64,000 nt of DNA, taken from Blakeslea trispora (taxonomy: Eukaryota; Mucoromycota; Mucoromycetes; Mucorales; Choanephoraceae). Shown one piece after another: positions 47,109 to 56,419 of this stretch; within the stretch, counting starts at the first letter, position 1, and the number at the start of each line of letters is the position of its first letter. The notes beneath the pieces are model-generated. The model worked only from the letters and a program-made list of their open reading frames with translations. It did not search any database and had not been told where the DNA came from. The position numbers and the translations under genes were made by a program. The stretch covers positions 124,001 through 188,000 of the forward strand of contig JAIWNE010000058.1 of NCBI GenBank assembly GCA_025331445.1, in the 5' to 3' direction.

Positions 47109-47288
47109 TACTTATAACCTTGCTGCCTGATTGCTCTGTTATATCTATTTGTTCTCTTTCTCAAGTTACTACAAAAACTATCCTTTGTCCTGTAACAAGG
47201 GGATGAGAAGATCGACCTAACAACCATGGGTTAGATGATCAAATCGCGGAATTTACAAAATACGCGACTTATTCCCACCACATTTAAG

Positions 47289-47294
47289 AAAAAA
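47289..47294 (-). terminator. Pol III terminator of tRNA-Ser
   Basis: Six T on the minus strand begin five bases after the tRNA 3' end. Confidence 0.8.
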
Positions 47295-47298
47295 GTAA

Positions 47299-47380
47299 CG
47301 TCGCCTGCAGGATTTGAACCTGCGCAGGCAGAGCCTATATGATTTCTAGTCATACTCCTTAACCACTCGGACAAAGCGAC
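47299..47380 (-). tRNA. tRNA-Ser (anticodon AGA)
   Basis: The 82-nt cloverleaf on the minus strand has acceptor arms GTCGCTT/AGGCGAC, a D arm with GTGGTTAAGG, an anticodon stem TATGA/TCATA around loop CTAGAAA (anticodon AGA), a class II variable arm (AGGC-TCT-GCCT) and a T arm GCAGG-TTCAAAT-CCTGC. No intron. A T-run terminator follows. It looks functional. It is flanked downstream by the Tc1/LTR element 1 nest and upstream, from 10 bp before its 5' end, by stacked LTR elements. Confidence 0.95.
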
Positions 47381-47389
47381 TGAACTAAT

Positions 47390-47826
47390 TGTCAAGTCTT
47401 GTTGTGATCCTGATTCTAGGTGGTAAAATTCCTCTTGTCCGCCAGATTTTCGACTCGCACACCCAAAATATTCCGGATGACGTAGACAAAATTGTTAAAG
47501 ACACCCCAGATATTGAAGCGCAGCTGTTAATTACACCCCACTTTTTCTTTTATTTTATTTCTCATTTCTGTCCTGACTTTTATTTCTTATTTTGTTTTCT
47601 CCAATTTGACTCTACTTTATTTTTGATCTACTTTACATTTTCTTTACAAATTTCCTTATATATATTTTACCATTTATATCTTATTTGAATTAGTGTACCA
47701 TTGTACAAGCTATCAGAAAACATATATATATATCTCATTCATATTTTAAATAAAACTTATCGATTACTTACTAGAAAATAATTTGAACCTACTATTTTCT
47801 ATAACCTACTTAAAACATTCTTGTCA
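47390..47826 (+). repeat. Solo LTR E1 (diverged relative of the 48944 element LTR)
   Basis: It starts TGTCAAGTCTTG and ends TTGTCA like the LTRs of the intact element, but is clearly diverged. It is flanked by TAAT on both sides (47386-47389 and 47827-47830), 10 bp upstream of the tRNA 5' end. Confidence 0.85.
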
Positions 47827-47830
47827 TAAT

Positions 47831-48939
47831 TGACGTGTGTCTGATTTGTTGTTGTGTCGCTTTTCGGTACTCTTAAGGTGTCAAGATGCTTGGTATTGTT
47901 GGTATGATTATGAGAAGGTGTAGAAGTTGATTTGTTGTTATGATGAAGAGTAGCTGTCTTTTGGTGTAAGTCTGGATTGTGTTACTTTGGTTGATAAAGT
48001 AATAGCTAGCTACAGTTGTCGCTGTTTGAAGTGCTCAAGTTGATATCGGTGTTCTGATCTCTCTCTCCTTTGTCTATGATTGTTAAATACTCTACATTTT
48101 GTTGTCTTTGAATTGGTAACACACTCTGTCATTGTTTTCGTTCCGTACTTCCTGGTTGTCCTGATTGTACTCTGTTTCTTATTTTTTTTATTGTTTATCT
48201 TTATTTTATTTTTTATTCTGTATTTTATTTATTTTGTATGTTCTCTATATTTTTTTTATTCTTTATTTTCTTTGTTATCTTTAGCTCTGTTGATTATTGT
48301 ACTATCTATATTGGTGTTCCTGATGTTCTGTGGCTATTTTTGTTATTTGAAGTTGGTGTCACTACTAGGTTGATTAGTATCTATTGTTCTCTGATTTACT
48401 GGTGTTACTCTCTTTTTTTGGTCTGATCTGTTGTCAAGAAATTAATTTATGCTTTGAAGTGGCGACCTATTATTTCTGTTATTATGCCAATTGACAGCTT
48501 AGTCTCTATACTTTGGTTACTTCTGTTCACGTTGTCTCTTACTTTGGAGATGCTCTCAAGAAAGTCTGTTAGATCGATGGATCTATTGTTGAAATCACTA
48601 TTGGAATTTATTTTATTGGTGTTTTGTAGAAATTATTGGATTGACTAAGTAATTAGTCTGTCTCTTTAAATAGAGTGCTTCGTGCCTCAATTATTAGAAT
48701 ATTTTATCTTTTATAGATATAACTTTTTCCCAAGTTTTAAAAAAATATACTTACTGTTACCTACTACCTTTAAATTCTGTCTTTAAAGCGTACAAGTGCC
48801 TATTGTCTCTATATTTTCTTATTGTTCTCCCTGTTGTAATTGATAGTCTTTACAGTCTTCTATCTCCCTTTGTATTTCTTTTTGTTGTTTCACTTGTTCG
48901 AATCAAAGGTAAACATACAGGAGGATAATAAAGTTGTCA
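47831..48939 (+). repeat. LTR-like element E2 (1.1 kb)
   Basis: It starts TGACGTGTGTCTG and ends GTTGTCA, between TAAT (47827-47830) and TAAT (48940-48943). It resembles 56420-57338 in several blocks (a TGTGTCGC-TTTCG block near the start; ACAAGTGCCTA, TTTACAGTCTTCT and TCAAAGGTAAACATA near the end). No coding frame of note; long T-rich tracts at 48170-48290. Confidence 0.6.
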
Positions 48940-48943
48940 TAAT

Positions 48944-49397
48944 TGTCAAGTCTTGCTGTGGCTTTGTTCTTTGGTAGGCACAATTCCTTTTGTCCGGCAG
49001 TATTTCGGTCCGCACACTCTCTTTGTTCCGGATGACGTAGACAAAATAATTAAGTGCACCCTAATTATTGAAGCGCAGCTGGTACCTACACCCCATTTTT
49101 CACTTTACCTCTTTGTTTTATTATTTACTTTCTGTTCTCGATTTCACTTTTCTTATTTTTTCAATTTTATTTTCTATTCCCAAATTTATTTTATTTTCTC
49201 GATCCCACCTTTATCTACATTTACTCTATTTTTATTTTTGGTACCTCATCTTATTCGAATTAGTGTATCATCGTACAAACTATTAGAAACAATATATATA
49301 TCTCAATTATATTTTAAATAAACTCCTTATCGATTGCTTACTAGAAAAATATTTCGAACCTGTATTTTTCTATAACCTACTTAAAACAAATTTGTCA
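48944..49397 (+). repeat. 5' LTR of E3
   Basis: 454 bp, TGTCAAGTCTTG ... TTGTCA. It contains TATATATATC and AAATAAACTCC promoter/polyA-like strings near the end. Identical, as far as I can read, to 55098-55551. Confidence 0.95.
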
Positions 49398-49516
49398 AAT
49401 GGGTGAGGCTACCAGGGGTAATTCAAAATTTACAGCTTTCAGTAAAACGATTCAGACTATTTGATACACATTTGAGAGTAACTACAGTGAAGATAATAAA
49501 CAACAAGGATAAAGAA

Positions 49517-50476
49517 ATGACGAATCAAATGCTGGGCCAGTTAATTGAAAAACCTCCAACTTTTACCGGTGAACACGATCTTGGCGAAGGAACGAGATGG
49601 TTGAGGCAGATCGAACGATTGAAACAAGGTTTGAACCTGGCGGACGAAGATATCCTATTTGTCATAGGAAATCGTCTCAGAGGGAGAGCAGCCACTTGGT
49701 GGAACACGCATGAAAAGAAGACGAAGAAGTGGGATGATTTCGTCATTCAATTTAAGAAATCATTTGCACCCGATGAATCGACTATCGATCTATGGTGGAA
49801 TCAGTTGGTCAATTTGAAGCAGCAGAATGATCAGTCAGTGGAAGACTTGAAAATACAAATCAAAGATTTGTGTAATTCATTAGAAGCAGCTGAAGAAGCA
49901 GTATCCGAGACGTACAAAATCAGACATTTCAGAAAAGCTTTGAAGAGAGATATTTTGTATGAATTAGATAGAGCACCGATCTCAGTTAGAGACAACTGGG
50001 AATTGATGATCAAAGAATGCAAGAGAATAGAAACAAACTTTAAAAGATACGATATCATCGACGATGAAAGCTTTCATGGAATCATTAATAAGGCCATACA
50101 GCATAAAGTTAACAATACTCATCACCAAGGTCAACATTCTAATAATGCGACATCTTCGAACGCTGGATCAATAGACGATTTTAGTACAGTGATCAGAGAA
50201 CTTGCACAAGAGATGAAAGAATTGAAGATTAGCCTTAGCAACAATGAATCACTGCATAATGCGCAAGGCAGTAATTATAGTAGACCGGCAAATGGATACA
50301 GCAATTATCGCAACAACAATTACGCATATAATCCTAACAATATCAGATGCTGTGTATGTGGTAGAATGGGCCACAAAGCTGTGCAATGTAATAGCAATGT
50401 CAGACAAAACGAGTACAGTAACCAAGATGCCCTTAACAACGGACAAATGCAGGGAAAAGAGAAAGGACAACAGTAG
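49517..50476 (+). CDS. gag: Gag of E3
   Basis: 319 residues from ATG 49517 (MTNQMLGQLIEKPPTFTGEH), the first ATG of the long frame. The capsid region shows Ty3/Gypsy-type strings (WLRQIERLKQGLNLADEDI, GRAATWWNTHEKKTKKWDDF, QFKKSFAP). An Asn-rich linker leads to one CCHC zinc knuckle CCVCGRMGHKAVQC (C-X2-C-X4-H-X4-C). A short upstream ORF at 49399-49464 may lower initiation. The last codons overlap a frameshift signal, and TAG is at 50474-50476. Confidence 0.9.
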   Translation: MTNQMLGQLIEKPPTFTGEHDLGEGTRWLRQIERLKQGLNLADEDILFVIGNRLRGRAATWWNTHEKKTKKWDDFVIQFKKSFAPDESTIDLWWNQLVNLKQQNDQSVEDLKIQIKDLCNSLEAAEEAVSETYKIRHFRKALKRDILYELDRAPISVRDNWELMIKECKRIETNFKRYDIIDDESFHGIINKAIQHKVNNTHHQGQHSNNATSSNAGSIDDFSTVIRELAQEMKELKISLSNNESLHNAQGSNYSRPANGYSNYRNNNYAYNPNNIRCCVCGRMGHKAVQCNSNVRQNEYSNQDALNNGQMQGKEKGQQ

Positions 50477-53421
50477 ATGAGTATGAAACTGTTGTCCAAA
50501 ACAAGAACATGAATACTCAAAACAACAAAAACGACAAAAATTTACAAAAAAATGCTAATACTAACACAAAAATTAACGCAGTAATGGTAGTACCTGAATT
50601 TGAAGAAGATTATGATGATACACCAAACGATATTTACAAAATAACTAAAAGAGGACGTGAGCAGAATTCAGATCCTTCCATAAGAGGAGATAATGAGGAA
50701 ATGAGGAATCAGCAAAGAAAAACAAATGTACCTCAAAACCCTATTCCAGTTATACAACAAGGTGCACAGCCAATATCTGCAGTACCACCACATGATCAAC
50801 AACATTTTTATCCACATTTGCTACCACAACCTTCTACCTCACAAATGCCAAGAGCGTTGCAATTTACACAACCTATACAACCCGTTCAACATGTACAACC
50901 CATCAATATGGAAGTAGCATCGAACAAAGCAACATCAGGAAAGAAACCAAAACCAAAAAGATTGAGAGCACCGCCTAGAAAAATACCTGTGACTCAAGAT
51001 AATGTGAACTCTGATATTTGGAAGAAATTGGGTGAAACCACCATAGAAGTGCCATTCAAAGAGTGGATCATCAATAACAAAGAAGCACAAAGAGATCTCA
51101 GAGATGGTACAAGATTTTTATTAGGCAGAAGGGTTACTAATACTAAAAATAAGAAGGGGGCTGCAGTAGTGACAAATAATAAAGGAAAAGAAAGGGAAGT
51201 GGTACACCCGCAGACTAACATGATAGAAATCAATAAGGTGTCTAATGTTCAAGATGAAGAGTCAAGTTACTATGATGATACTGAACTCTCTGAAAGCGAT
51301 GCATATACTTCTTCGGCTAGTTACGATACTGAAGGTGTTATTGATGAAGAATACTCTCAGGATGATATGGACTCCGATAGTGATGACACCGAGTACGAGT
51401 ACCCTTATAACCTGAACGATATGAAGCGTTCTACACCATTAAGAGCTCCTATTACTATCCATGACCAACAAATTGAAGCTATCTTTGATTCCGGTGCTTC
51501 TGTATCTCTGATAAGTCGTGCTCTTGCAAAAAGATTAAGGTTACTGCCTAATGGAGATACCATACCGATCGCCAGTGTAGATGACAAGAAAAACTCTAAT
51601 TTGAGAAATGACCCTCGATGTAGATCCGATATTACCTCGTTTGTTCCCATAAGAGTAGCTGGCAAATTAAGATCAGAGCATATGGTAATCAGTGATGACT
51701 GTGGTGATGATACTTGCATCCTAGGTATGACTTGGTTCAAGCAATATGGTATATCTCAACAATTGAAAGATGATATTATAATCATCCCTACTAAAGGTGG
51801 AAGGTCGAGAGTATTACTGCAAGGAAAAAGCTCGGTTGAAAAACCAGTAAAACAAGCCAAAATCTATACTGTATCTGTTAGGGAAATTGGTGATGAAGCA
51901 CAAGATAAATCTCTTAATCAATTTCACAAGCTTGTGACATATGACGAAGAGATCGTAAGTGAGAATGGTAGTGATGATGCATATTCTTTTATAGAAGTTG
52001 TAGATTCAAAAGATAAGGAAGAAGAAGAAATACATCCACGTATCAAGATCCTATTAGATAGGTTTACGAATAGTTTCGCAGAAAACGCAGGCCTGGGAAA
52101 GGTATCAAAAGAATATGAACATGCTATCGAGTTGACAGATCCGAATGAAACTATCAAGGCTAAGCCATACCGACTTACTTGGGAGGAAGATGCTCAATTG
52201 AAACAAGAATTACAAGAACTGTTGGATAAGGAGCTTATCAGACCATCTAGAGGTAGATGGACATCGCCAGTATTTTTTGTTCAGAAGAAAGACAAGGGCC
52301 TTAGATTAGTAGTGGATTTCCGGAAGCTTAATAAGAACACTAGAAAGGAAAACTATCCTTTGCCTCATATCAATGAATTACTCGATTCTCTCGGTGGTGC
52401 TGCGGTATTTTCTACTTTAGACGCTGCTTCAGGATATTGGCAGGTGCCTATGCACGAAGATTCGATTGAAAAGACGGGGTTTATCACCAAATATGGGACT
52501 TATGAATTCCTTGTAATGCCTTTCGGTCTATGTACTGCTAGTGATACTTATCAAAGAATGATGTCGCAATTAATGGCACCCTTCATTGGCAAATTTGTGT
52601 TTGTCTTTATAGATGATATTATCGTCTACTCAAGATCCATGGAAGACCACATAATTCATTTGGGTAAAATATTCGAAACATGTAATGCCGCTAACCTCAA
52701 GTTCAAAAGATCAAAATGCCATTTTGCTAGAAATCAAGTAGAATATTTAGGTCATGTAGTCTCTGCGACTGGTGTGCTTCCAACTACGCGGAATGTCTCT
52801 AAATTACTGAATATGAAGACCCCCACTGGCGTTTCTGAGGTTAGATCCTTATTGGGTACCACGAACTACTATAGACGGTACATCCAGGACTATGCTATGC
52901 TCATGAGACCGATTACCAAGCTTTTAAAGAAAAATAGCACTTTTGTATGGGAACAAGAACAAGAGGAGGCCTTTATTCAAGTAAAGAATCTACTATGTAA
53001 TCCACCCGTACTATCTTATCCAGATGAAGAACAAGTGCAAATATTGACAACTGATGGCTGTAGTACTGGAGTCGGTGCTATTCTTTCCCAATCACCCGAT
53101 GGATCTAACAAGAAAGAAACAGTTATTGCTTACGCTTCTAAGGCACTTAAGGCGACTGAAAATAATTGGACGACTACTGAAATTGAAGCATATGCTTTGA
53201 TTTGGGGTGTCAAGTACTTCAGACACTATTTGGCAGGAAGAAACAGACGATTCATATTATATACGGATCATTCAGCCTTGGCCTTTATACTCAATAATAA
53301 CAAACCAACACCAAAAATTAGTCGATGGGCAGCTGCACTGATGGAACATAACTACGAAATCAGGTATAAACCAGGAAAGAGTAACCCTGCGGATGCTCTA
53401 TCTAGATTGATCCAAAAGTAA
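50437..53421 (+). CDS. pol: Protease-RT-RNase H polyprotein of E3 (pol part 1)
   Basis: Probably made as a gag-pol fusion by -1 frameshifting; the first in-frame ATG is at 50509 (970 residues from there). Numbered from that ATG: a disordered Gln/Pro-rich region (1-150), a Lys/Arg patch (~125-145), an acidic segment (~255-300), aspartic protease AIFDSGASVSLIS (Asp ~327), RT with SPVFFVQKKDKGLRLVVDFR, DAASGYWQVPM and the catalytic FIDDIIVYS (Asp 702-703), then RNase H TTDGCSTGVGAILSQ (Asp ~849), TEIEAYALIWG and YTDHSAL, ending NPADALSRLIQK with TAA at 53419-53421. The frame is unbroken. Confidence 0.92.
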   Translation, partial: QRTNAGKRERTTVDEYETVVQNKNMNTQNNKNDKNLQKNANTNTKINAVMVVPEFEEDYDDTPNDIYKITKRGREQNSDPSIRGDNEEMRNQQRKTNVPQNPIPVIQQGAQPISAVPPHDQQHFYPHLLPQPSTSQMPRALQFTQPIQPVQHVQPINMEVASNKATSGKKPKPKRLRAPPRKIPVTQDNVNSDIWKKLGETTIEVPFKEWIINNKEAQRDLRDGTRFLLGRRVTNTKNKKGAAVVTNNKGKEREVVHPQTNMIEINKVSNVQDEESSYYDDTELSESDAYTSSASYDTEGVIDEEYSQDDMDSDSDDTEYEYPYNLNDMKRSTPLRAPITIHDQQIEAIFDSGASVSLISRALAKRLRLLPNGDTIPIASVDDKKNSNLRNDPRCRSDITSFVPIRVAGKLRSEHMVISDDCGDDTCILGMTWFKQYGISQQLKDDIIIIPTKGGRSRVLLQGKSSVEKPVKQAKIYTVSVREIGDEAQDKSLNQFHKLVTYDEEIVSENGSDDAYSFIEVVDSKDKEEEEIHPRIKILLDRFTNSFAENAGLGKVSKEYEHAIELTDPNETIKAKPYRLTWEEDAQLKQELQELLDKELIRPSRGRWTSPVFFVQKKDKGLRLVVDFRKLNKNTRKENYPLPHINELLDSLGGAAVFSTLDAASGYWQVPMHEDSIEKTGFITKYGTYEFLVMPFGLCTASDTYQRMMSQLMAPFIGKFVFVFIDDIIVYSRSMEDHIIHLGKIFETCNAANLKFKRSKCHFARNQVEYLGHVVSATGVLPTTRNVSKLLNMKTPTGVSEVRSLLGTTNYYRRYIQDYAMLMRPITKLLKKNSTFVWEQEQEEAFIQVKNLLCNPPVLSYPDEEQVQILTTDGCSTGVGAILSQSPDGSNKKETVIAYASKALKATENNWTTTEIEAYALIWGVKYFRHYLAGRNRRFILYTDHSALAFILNNNKPTPKISRWAAALMEHNYEIRYKPGKSNPADALSRLIQK
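50452..50497 (+). promoter_or_regulatory. -1 ribosomal frameshift signal (slippery heptamer plus hairpin)
   Basis: In the gag frame the heptamer reads G-GGA-AAA (50452-50458), a canonical X-XXY-YYZ site. After a 6-nt spacer (50459-50464) comes GGACAACAG (50465-50473), a 15-nt loop, then CTGTTGTCC (50489-50497): a perfect 9-bp stem. The -1 frame is open from 50437, crosses the gag TAG, and joins the pol frame in phase. Confidence 0.85.
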
Positions 53422-53729
53422 TATTTATTAACAAAAAAAAAAGAAAAGAAAAGAAAAGACTACAAAAAAAAAGGAAAAGAATACAAAAAAAAACTTTTGG
53501 TAGGACATATTATTATTAAAAGAATGGGGATGGTTGGCGGGATTGTATGAATATCACTTATATTTTACCTTATATTTATTTTTATATTTTACATTTTGTG
53601 TTTGTATTACTACTACATTTTATTTTCACCTTATCCTTGTACTCTATTTTATTTCGCATTTTACCTTCTATCTCTCTTGTTGTTACTTACCTTTTATTAC
53701 ACTTAACTTTCTAGCTTGTTTTTGGTACT
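53422..53729 (+). other. Untranslated gap between RNase H and integrase
   Basis: 308 bp: first purine-rich (repeated AAAAGAAAAG and AAAAAAAA), then ~170 bp of T-rich, pyrimidine-rich DNA ending TTTCTAG at 53706-53712, 17 bp before the integrase ATG. The second half looks like a polypyrimidine tract and 3' splice site. No in-frame donor that would fuse RNase H to integrase was found. Confidence 0.5.
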
Positions 53730-55067
53730 ATGGACTATCCAGAATATGTTGCCCTGTATTACTACATCACTCGAGGAACACTGCCTACTGATTGTGATCC
53801 CAAGAATGCAAGAAAAATTAAGAACAAATCTAAGAAATACTTGGCTCACAAAGGAAAATTGTTCAGGAAGGTGATAGATATCGAAACTGATGATATTCTT
53901 CTCGGTCAAGAATTGCTCCATGAGGGTAATATCGATGATGTTATCACCAAGGTTCACAAGGAAGGTCATCATGGTATCAAGAATACATATCATAAATTGA
54001 AGATCCAATATGAAGGTAAAAAGATGCACGAAAGGATGGTAGATATTGTGAAGGCATGTGAAATGTGTCAGAAGCGACAGATTACGCCAAAAAGGAAAAT
54101 CATCAAGATGCATCCGATACCAACGCCTCGAAAACCATTTTTCATGATCGGTTTAGATGCCGTGGGTCCAATAGAAGAAGAGGGAAATGATTTCAAATAT
54201 ATGTTGGTGTGTGTAGATTATTTGACAAGATGGCCAATTGCTGCTGCTGTACGGGATATTACTGCGCTTACAACTGACAGGTTTCTGTATAACTACGTAT
54301 TTATGCATCATGGAATACCTACATATCTACTGACTGACAGAGGTACTTCTTTCAAAGCAGAGTACATTGATCATATCTTGAAGAATTTGGAGTGTCGTCA
54401 CTTGATCACTTGTGCTTACCGTCCTCAAACTAATGGAATGGTGGAAAGAATGAATCAAACACTCGTACAAACAATCGCCAAACTCAAGATGGATGACCAA
54501 TTCCCAAAGAATTGGAATGCCTACATCAACAACGCCCTTTTTGCTATTCGTACTATGGTGAATGACTCAACTGGTTATAGTCCAGCTATGTTGTTATATG
54601 GATACGAATTGCGTACTCCTGCTACTTGGTCTGCCCCACGTTATGATTATGTTGAGGGTGAAATAGAAGAAGAAGTGAAACGTCGTATACTAGATATTGA
54701 CAAACAAATGGATGCTTTGAGAAATGATGCTGTGAAGAAGTCTATGGACAAAAAGAAGAAGATGAAACAACGATATGATCAAGACGTAGTAGAAAGAAAG
54801 TACTTCAAGGTTGGTGACTTAGTGCTCATGAAAGATCATGTACCCAAAGACAAGTTCGCGTCAAAATGGTTGGGTCCTTTTGAAGTAGTCAAGGTGAATC
54901 AGAACCACACGTATCATTTGGTTGGCAAGAATTCCAGACGTTTAGAAGATGCGGTAAATGGTCATTACTTGTTGCCATTTCACATGTCTTCCAGATTTAT
55001 TCCTGAAGTGAATCAGAAATCCAAGATCAATGATATAGAAGTCTGGTTAGAGAAGCAAAAGACATAA
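53730..55067 (+). CDS. Integrase of E3 on a separate ORF
   Basis: 445 residues from ATG 53730 (MDYPEYVALYYYITRG). HHCC zinc domain: His76, His80, Cys110, Cys113. Catalytic core: Asp143 (IGLDAVGP), Asp203 (LTDRGTSF), Glu239 (MVERMNQT), giving the D,D-35-E spacing. The C-terminal part has a Lys-rich helix (KKSMDKKKKMKQRYD) and the motif FKVGDLVLMKDHVPK ... KWLGPFEVVKV. No chromodomain is evident. The adjacent stacked insertions at a tRNA gene suggest it recognises a Pol III complex, as Ty3 integrase does in yeast; this is inference. Confidence 0.92.
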   Translation: MDYPEYVALYYYITRGTLPTDCDPKNARKIKNKSKKYLAHKGKLFRKVIDIETDDILLGQELLHEGNIDDVITKVHKEGHHGIKNTYHKLKIQYEGKKMHERMVDIVKACEMCQKRQITPKRKIIKMHPIPTPRKPFFMIGLDAVGPIEEEGNDFKYMLVCVDYLTRWPIAAAVRDITALTTDRFLYNYVFMHHGIPTYLLTDRGTSFKAEYIDHILKNLECRHLITCAYRPQTNGMVERMNQTLVQTIAKLKMDDQFPKNWNAYINNALFAIRTMVNDSTGYSPAMLLYGYELRTPATWSAPRYDYVEGEIEEEVKRRILDIDKQMDALRNDAVKKSMDKKKKMKQRYDQDVVERKYFKVGDLVLMKDHVPKDKFASKWLGPFEVVKVNQNHTYHLVGKNSRRLEDAVNGHYLLPFHMSSRFIPEVNQKSKINDIEVWLEKQKT

Positions 55068-55097
55068 AAAGGAATTCTACCTCTGTTGTGGGGGGTT

Positions 55098-55551
55098 TGT
55101 CAAGTCTTGCTGTGGCTTTGTTCTTTGGTAGGCACAATTCCTTTTGTCCGGCAGTATTTCGGTCCGCACACTCTCTTTGTTCCGGATGACGTAGACAAAA
55201 TAATTAAGTGCACCCTAATTATTGAAGCGCAGCTGGTACCTACACCCCATTTTTCACTTTACCTCTTTGTTTTATTATTTACTTTCTGTTCTCGATTTCA
55301 CTTTTCTTATTTTTTCAATTTTATTTTCTATTCCCAAATTTATTTTATTTTCTCGATCCCACCTTTATCTACATTTACTCTATTTTTATTTTTGGTACCT
55401 CATCTTATTCGAATTAGTGTATCATCGTACAAACTATTAGAAACAATATATATATCTCAATTATATTTTAAATAAACTCCTTATCGATTGCTTACTAGAA
55501 AAATATTTCGAACCTGTATTTTTCTATAACCTACTTAAAACAAATTTGTCA
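55098..55551 (+). repeat. 3' LTR of E3
   Basis: 454 bp, indistinguishable by eye from the 5' LTR. Confidence 0.95.
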
Positions 55552-55556
55552 TAATT

Positions 55557-56416
55557 TGTCGTCTTGATATATCATGAGGATGTTTAGACTAGATCACGTG
55601 ATAGGAGTTAAGCTTTTGAGCCAATAGGATCACTGGAAAAGCTTGACGTAGACAACTGTGTTTTATATTGTAAGTCTAAGATCTTTTTATTTTATTTTAT
55701 ATTTCTTTTACAAATATGTTACCTGTGTTTTATATTGTAAGTCTAAGATAAAGAGCTTACAATATTCGACACCACGGTATTTATACTTTTCTATTTGACT
55801 AAATATTGATACTATTATAAATAAAGAAGGAAGCAATTATATACTCGAAGATGATTGAGTGTTGTGTCTTGACGAATCGATTGACAGTCTGACTTTTCTT
55901 AAATGTAATAGCTTCATACTAATCAAGTTGAGTCGGGTCTTCTTTCTTTTCTTGTTCAACAATTGATGTTTAAACCTTCGCTTATTTGGATTGTATTTGT
56001 AAGGAAGGTTGTACTCTACTTTAATTGGTTGTTTATGCTTAGTATCGCTATTTTCTACGACAAATTTGTCGTGCCTGTCAGTAGCAATGAGCGTATTAGT
56101 AATCAAGAAGAAGTACTCCAATTTATTAGAAGTTGGAACAAGTCTAAGAAGAAGGCATTTAAGCCAAACGTACAAGTAAAAAGATATATCAAGCGAAGAA
56201 GAACAACTGTAGGCGAAGAGTCTACAAAATCAAGTAGATCAAACAGATTCAATTCAGACTCCGAATAATAGAATAAGAGAGAGCATCAAATGCATTTGAA
56301 TAAAAATTATCTTTCATCTGGTTTACTTTAAAAAGTTTACAACAAGGTCTTTATAAATCATAGTAAAGTCTTCCCTACTGTCTTCTGGTAAGTCAAGCTG
56401 GTAGTATAACGCAGCT
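55557..56416 (+). repeat. Putative LTR-like element E4a
   Basis: It starts TGTCGTCTTGAT just after TAAT (55552-55555, plus one T) and may end CTTGAC(A) before AAAT/TGATAC at ~56417. It contains a duplicated TGTGTTTTATATTGTAAGTC block (~55658 and ~55727). A short frame at 56090-56268 has a Lys/Arg-rich peptide (RYIKRRRTTVGEE). The assignment as a separate LTR is tentative. Confidence 0.4.
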
Positions 56417-56419
56417 TGA

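Larger units (their letters stand above)
29797..47197 (+). mobile_element. Ty3/Gypsy LTR retrotransposon 1 with two nested elements
   Basis: TG...CA LTRs (TGTTACGCACAGG ... CCTGTAACA) flank gag, protease, RT-RNase H and integrase in Ty3/Gypsy order. The target duplication AGGGG is perfect (29792-29796 and 47198-47202). Without the insert at 30006-33867 in the 5' LTR and the MULE at 43073-47108 in the 3' LTR, the element is ~9.5 kb with ~600-bp LTRs. The coding part has many frame breaks, so it is old relative to the 48944 element. Confidence 0.93.
42554..47197 (+). repeat. 3' LTR of element 1, interrupted by the MULE-OTU
   Basis: LTR sequence 42554-43072 resumes at 47109 and ends TGTAACA at 47197. 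A purine-rich tract (GGAGGAGA) directly precedes the LTR at 42546-42553, as expected for the plus-strand primer. Confidence 0.92.
28156..47285 (-). mobile_element. Tc1-type element, split by a 17.4-kb Ty3/Gypsy insertion
   Basis: The left end CAGTGTGGTTGGAAATAATT follows a TA (28154-28155). After the inserted LTR element and its AGGGG duplication, the sequence at ~47255-47285 (TACGCGACTTATTCCCACCA) resembles the inverted left end and is followed by TA. The right end is more diverged, so its exact limit is uncertain. The right boundary lies about 13 bp from the 3' end of the tRNA-Ser gene. Confidence 0.65.
48944..55551 (+). mobile_element. Intact, young Ty3/Gypsy LTR retrotransposon (E3, 6.6 kb)
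   Basis: The two 454-bp LTRs look identical base for base, so the insertion is very recent. It is flanked by TAAT on both sides (48940-48943 and 55552-55555). A TGGGTGAGGCTACCAGGG primer-site candidate follows the 5' LTR after two bases, and a GTGGGGGG purine tract precedes the 3' LTR. Gag, PR-RT-RH and integrase frames are all open, joined by a -1 frameshift signal (gag-pol) and separated by a 308-bp gap (pol-integrase). Confidence 0.95.

Noticed and set aside
49068..49286. 72-codon ORF in both LTRs of E3
   Set aside because: Lies wholly in the identical LTRs; hydrophobic T-rich translation with no gene features.
53419..53712. Intron joining RNase H and integrase in one frame
   Set aside because: A GTAATA donor at the stop and a TTTCTAG acceptor exist, but splicing them puts integrase out of frame.
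55963..56268. 101-codon ORF in E4a as a gag or accessory gene
   Set aside because: Only its last third looks protein-like (basic), with no domain, and the region behaves as an LTR-like block.
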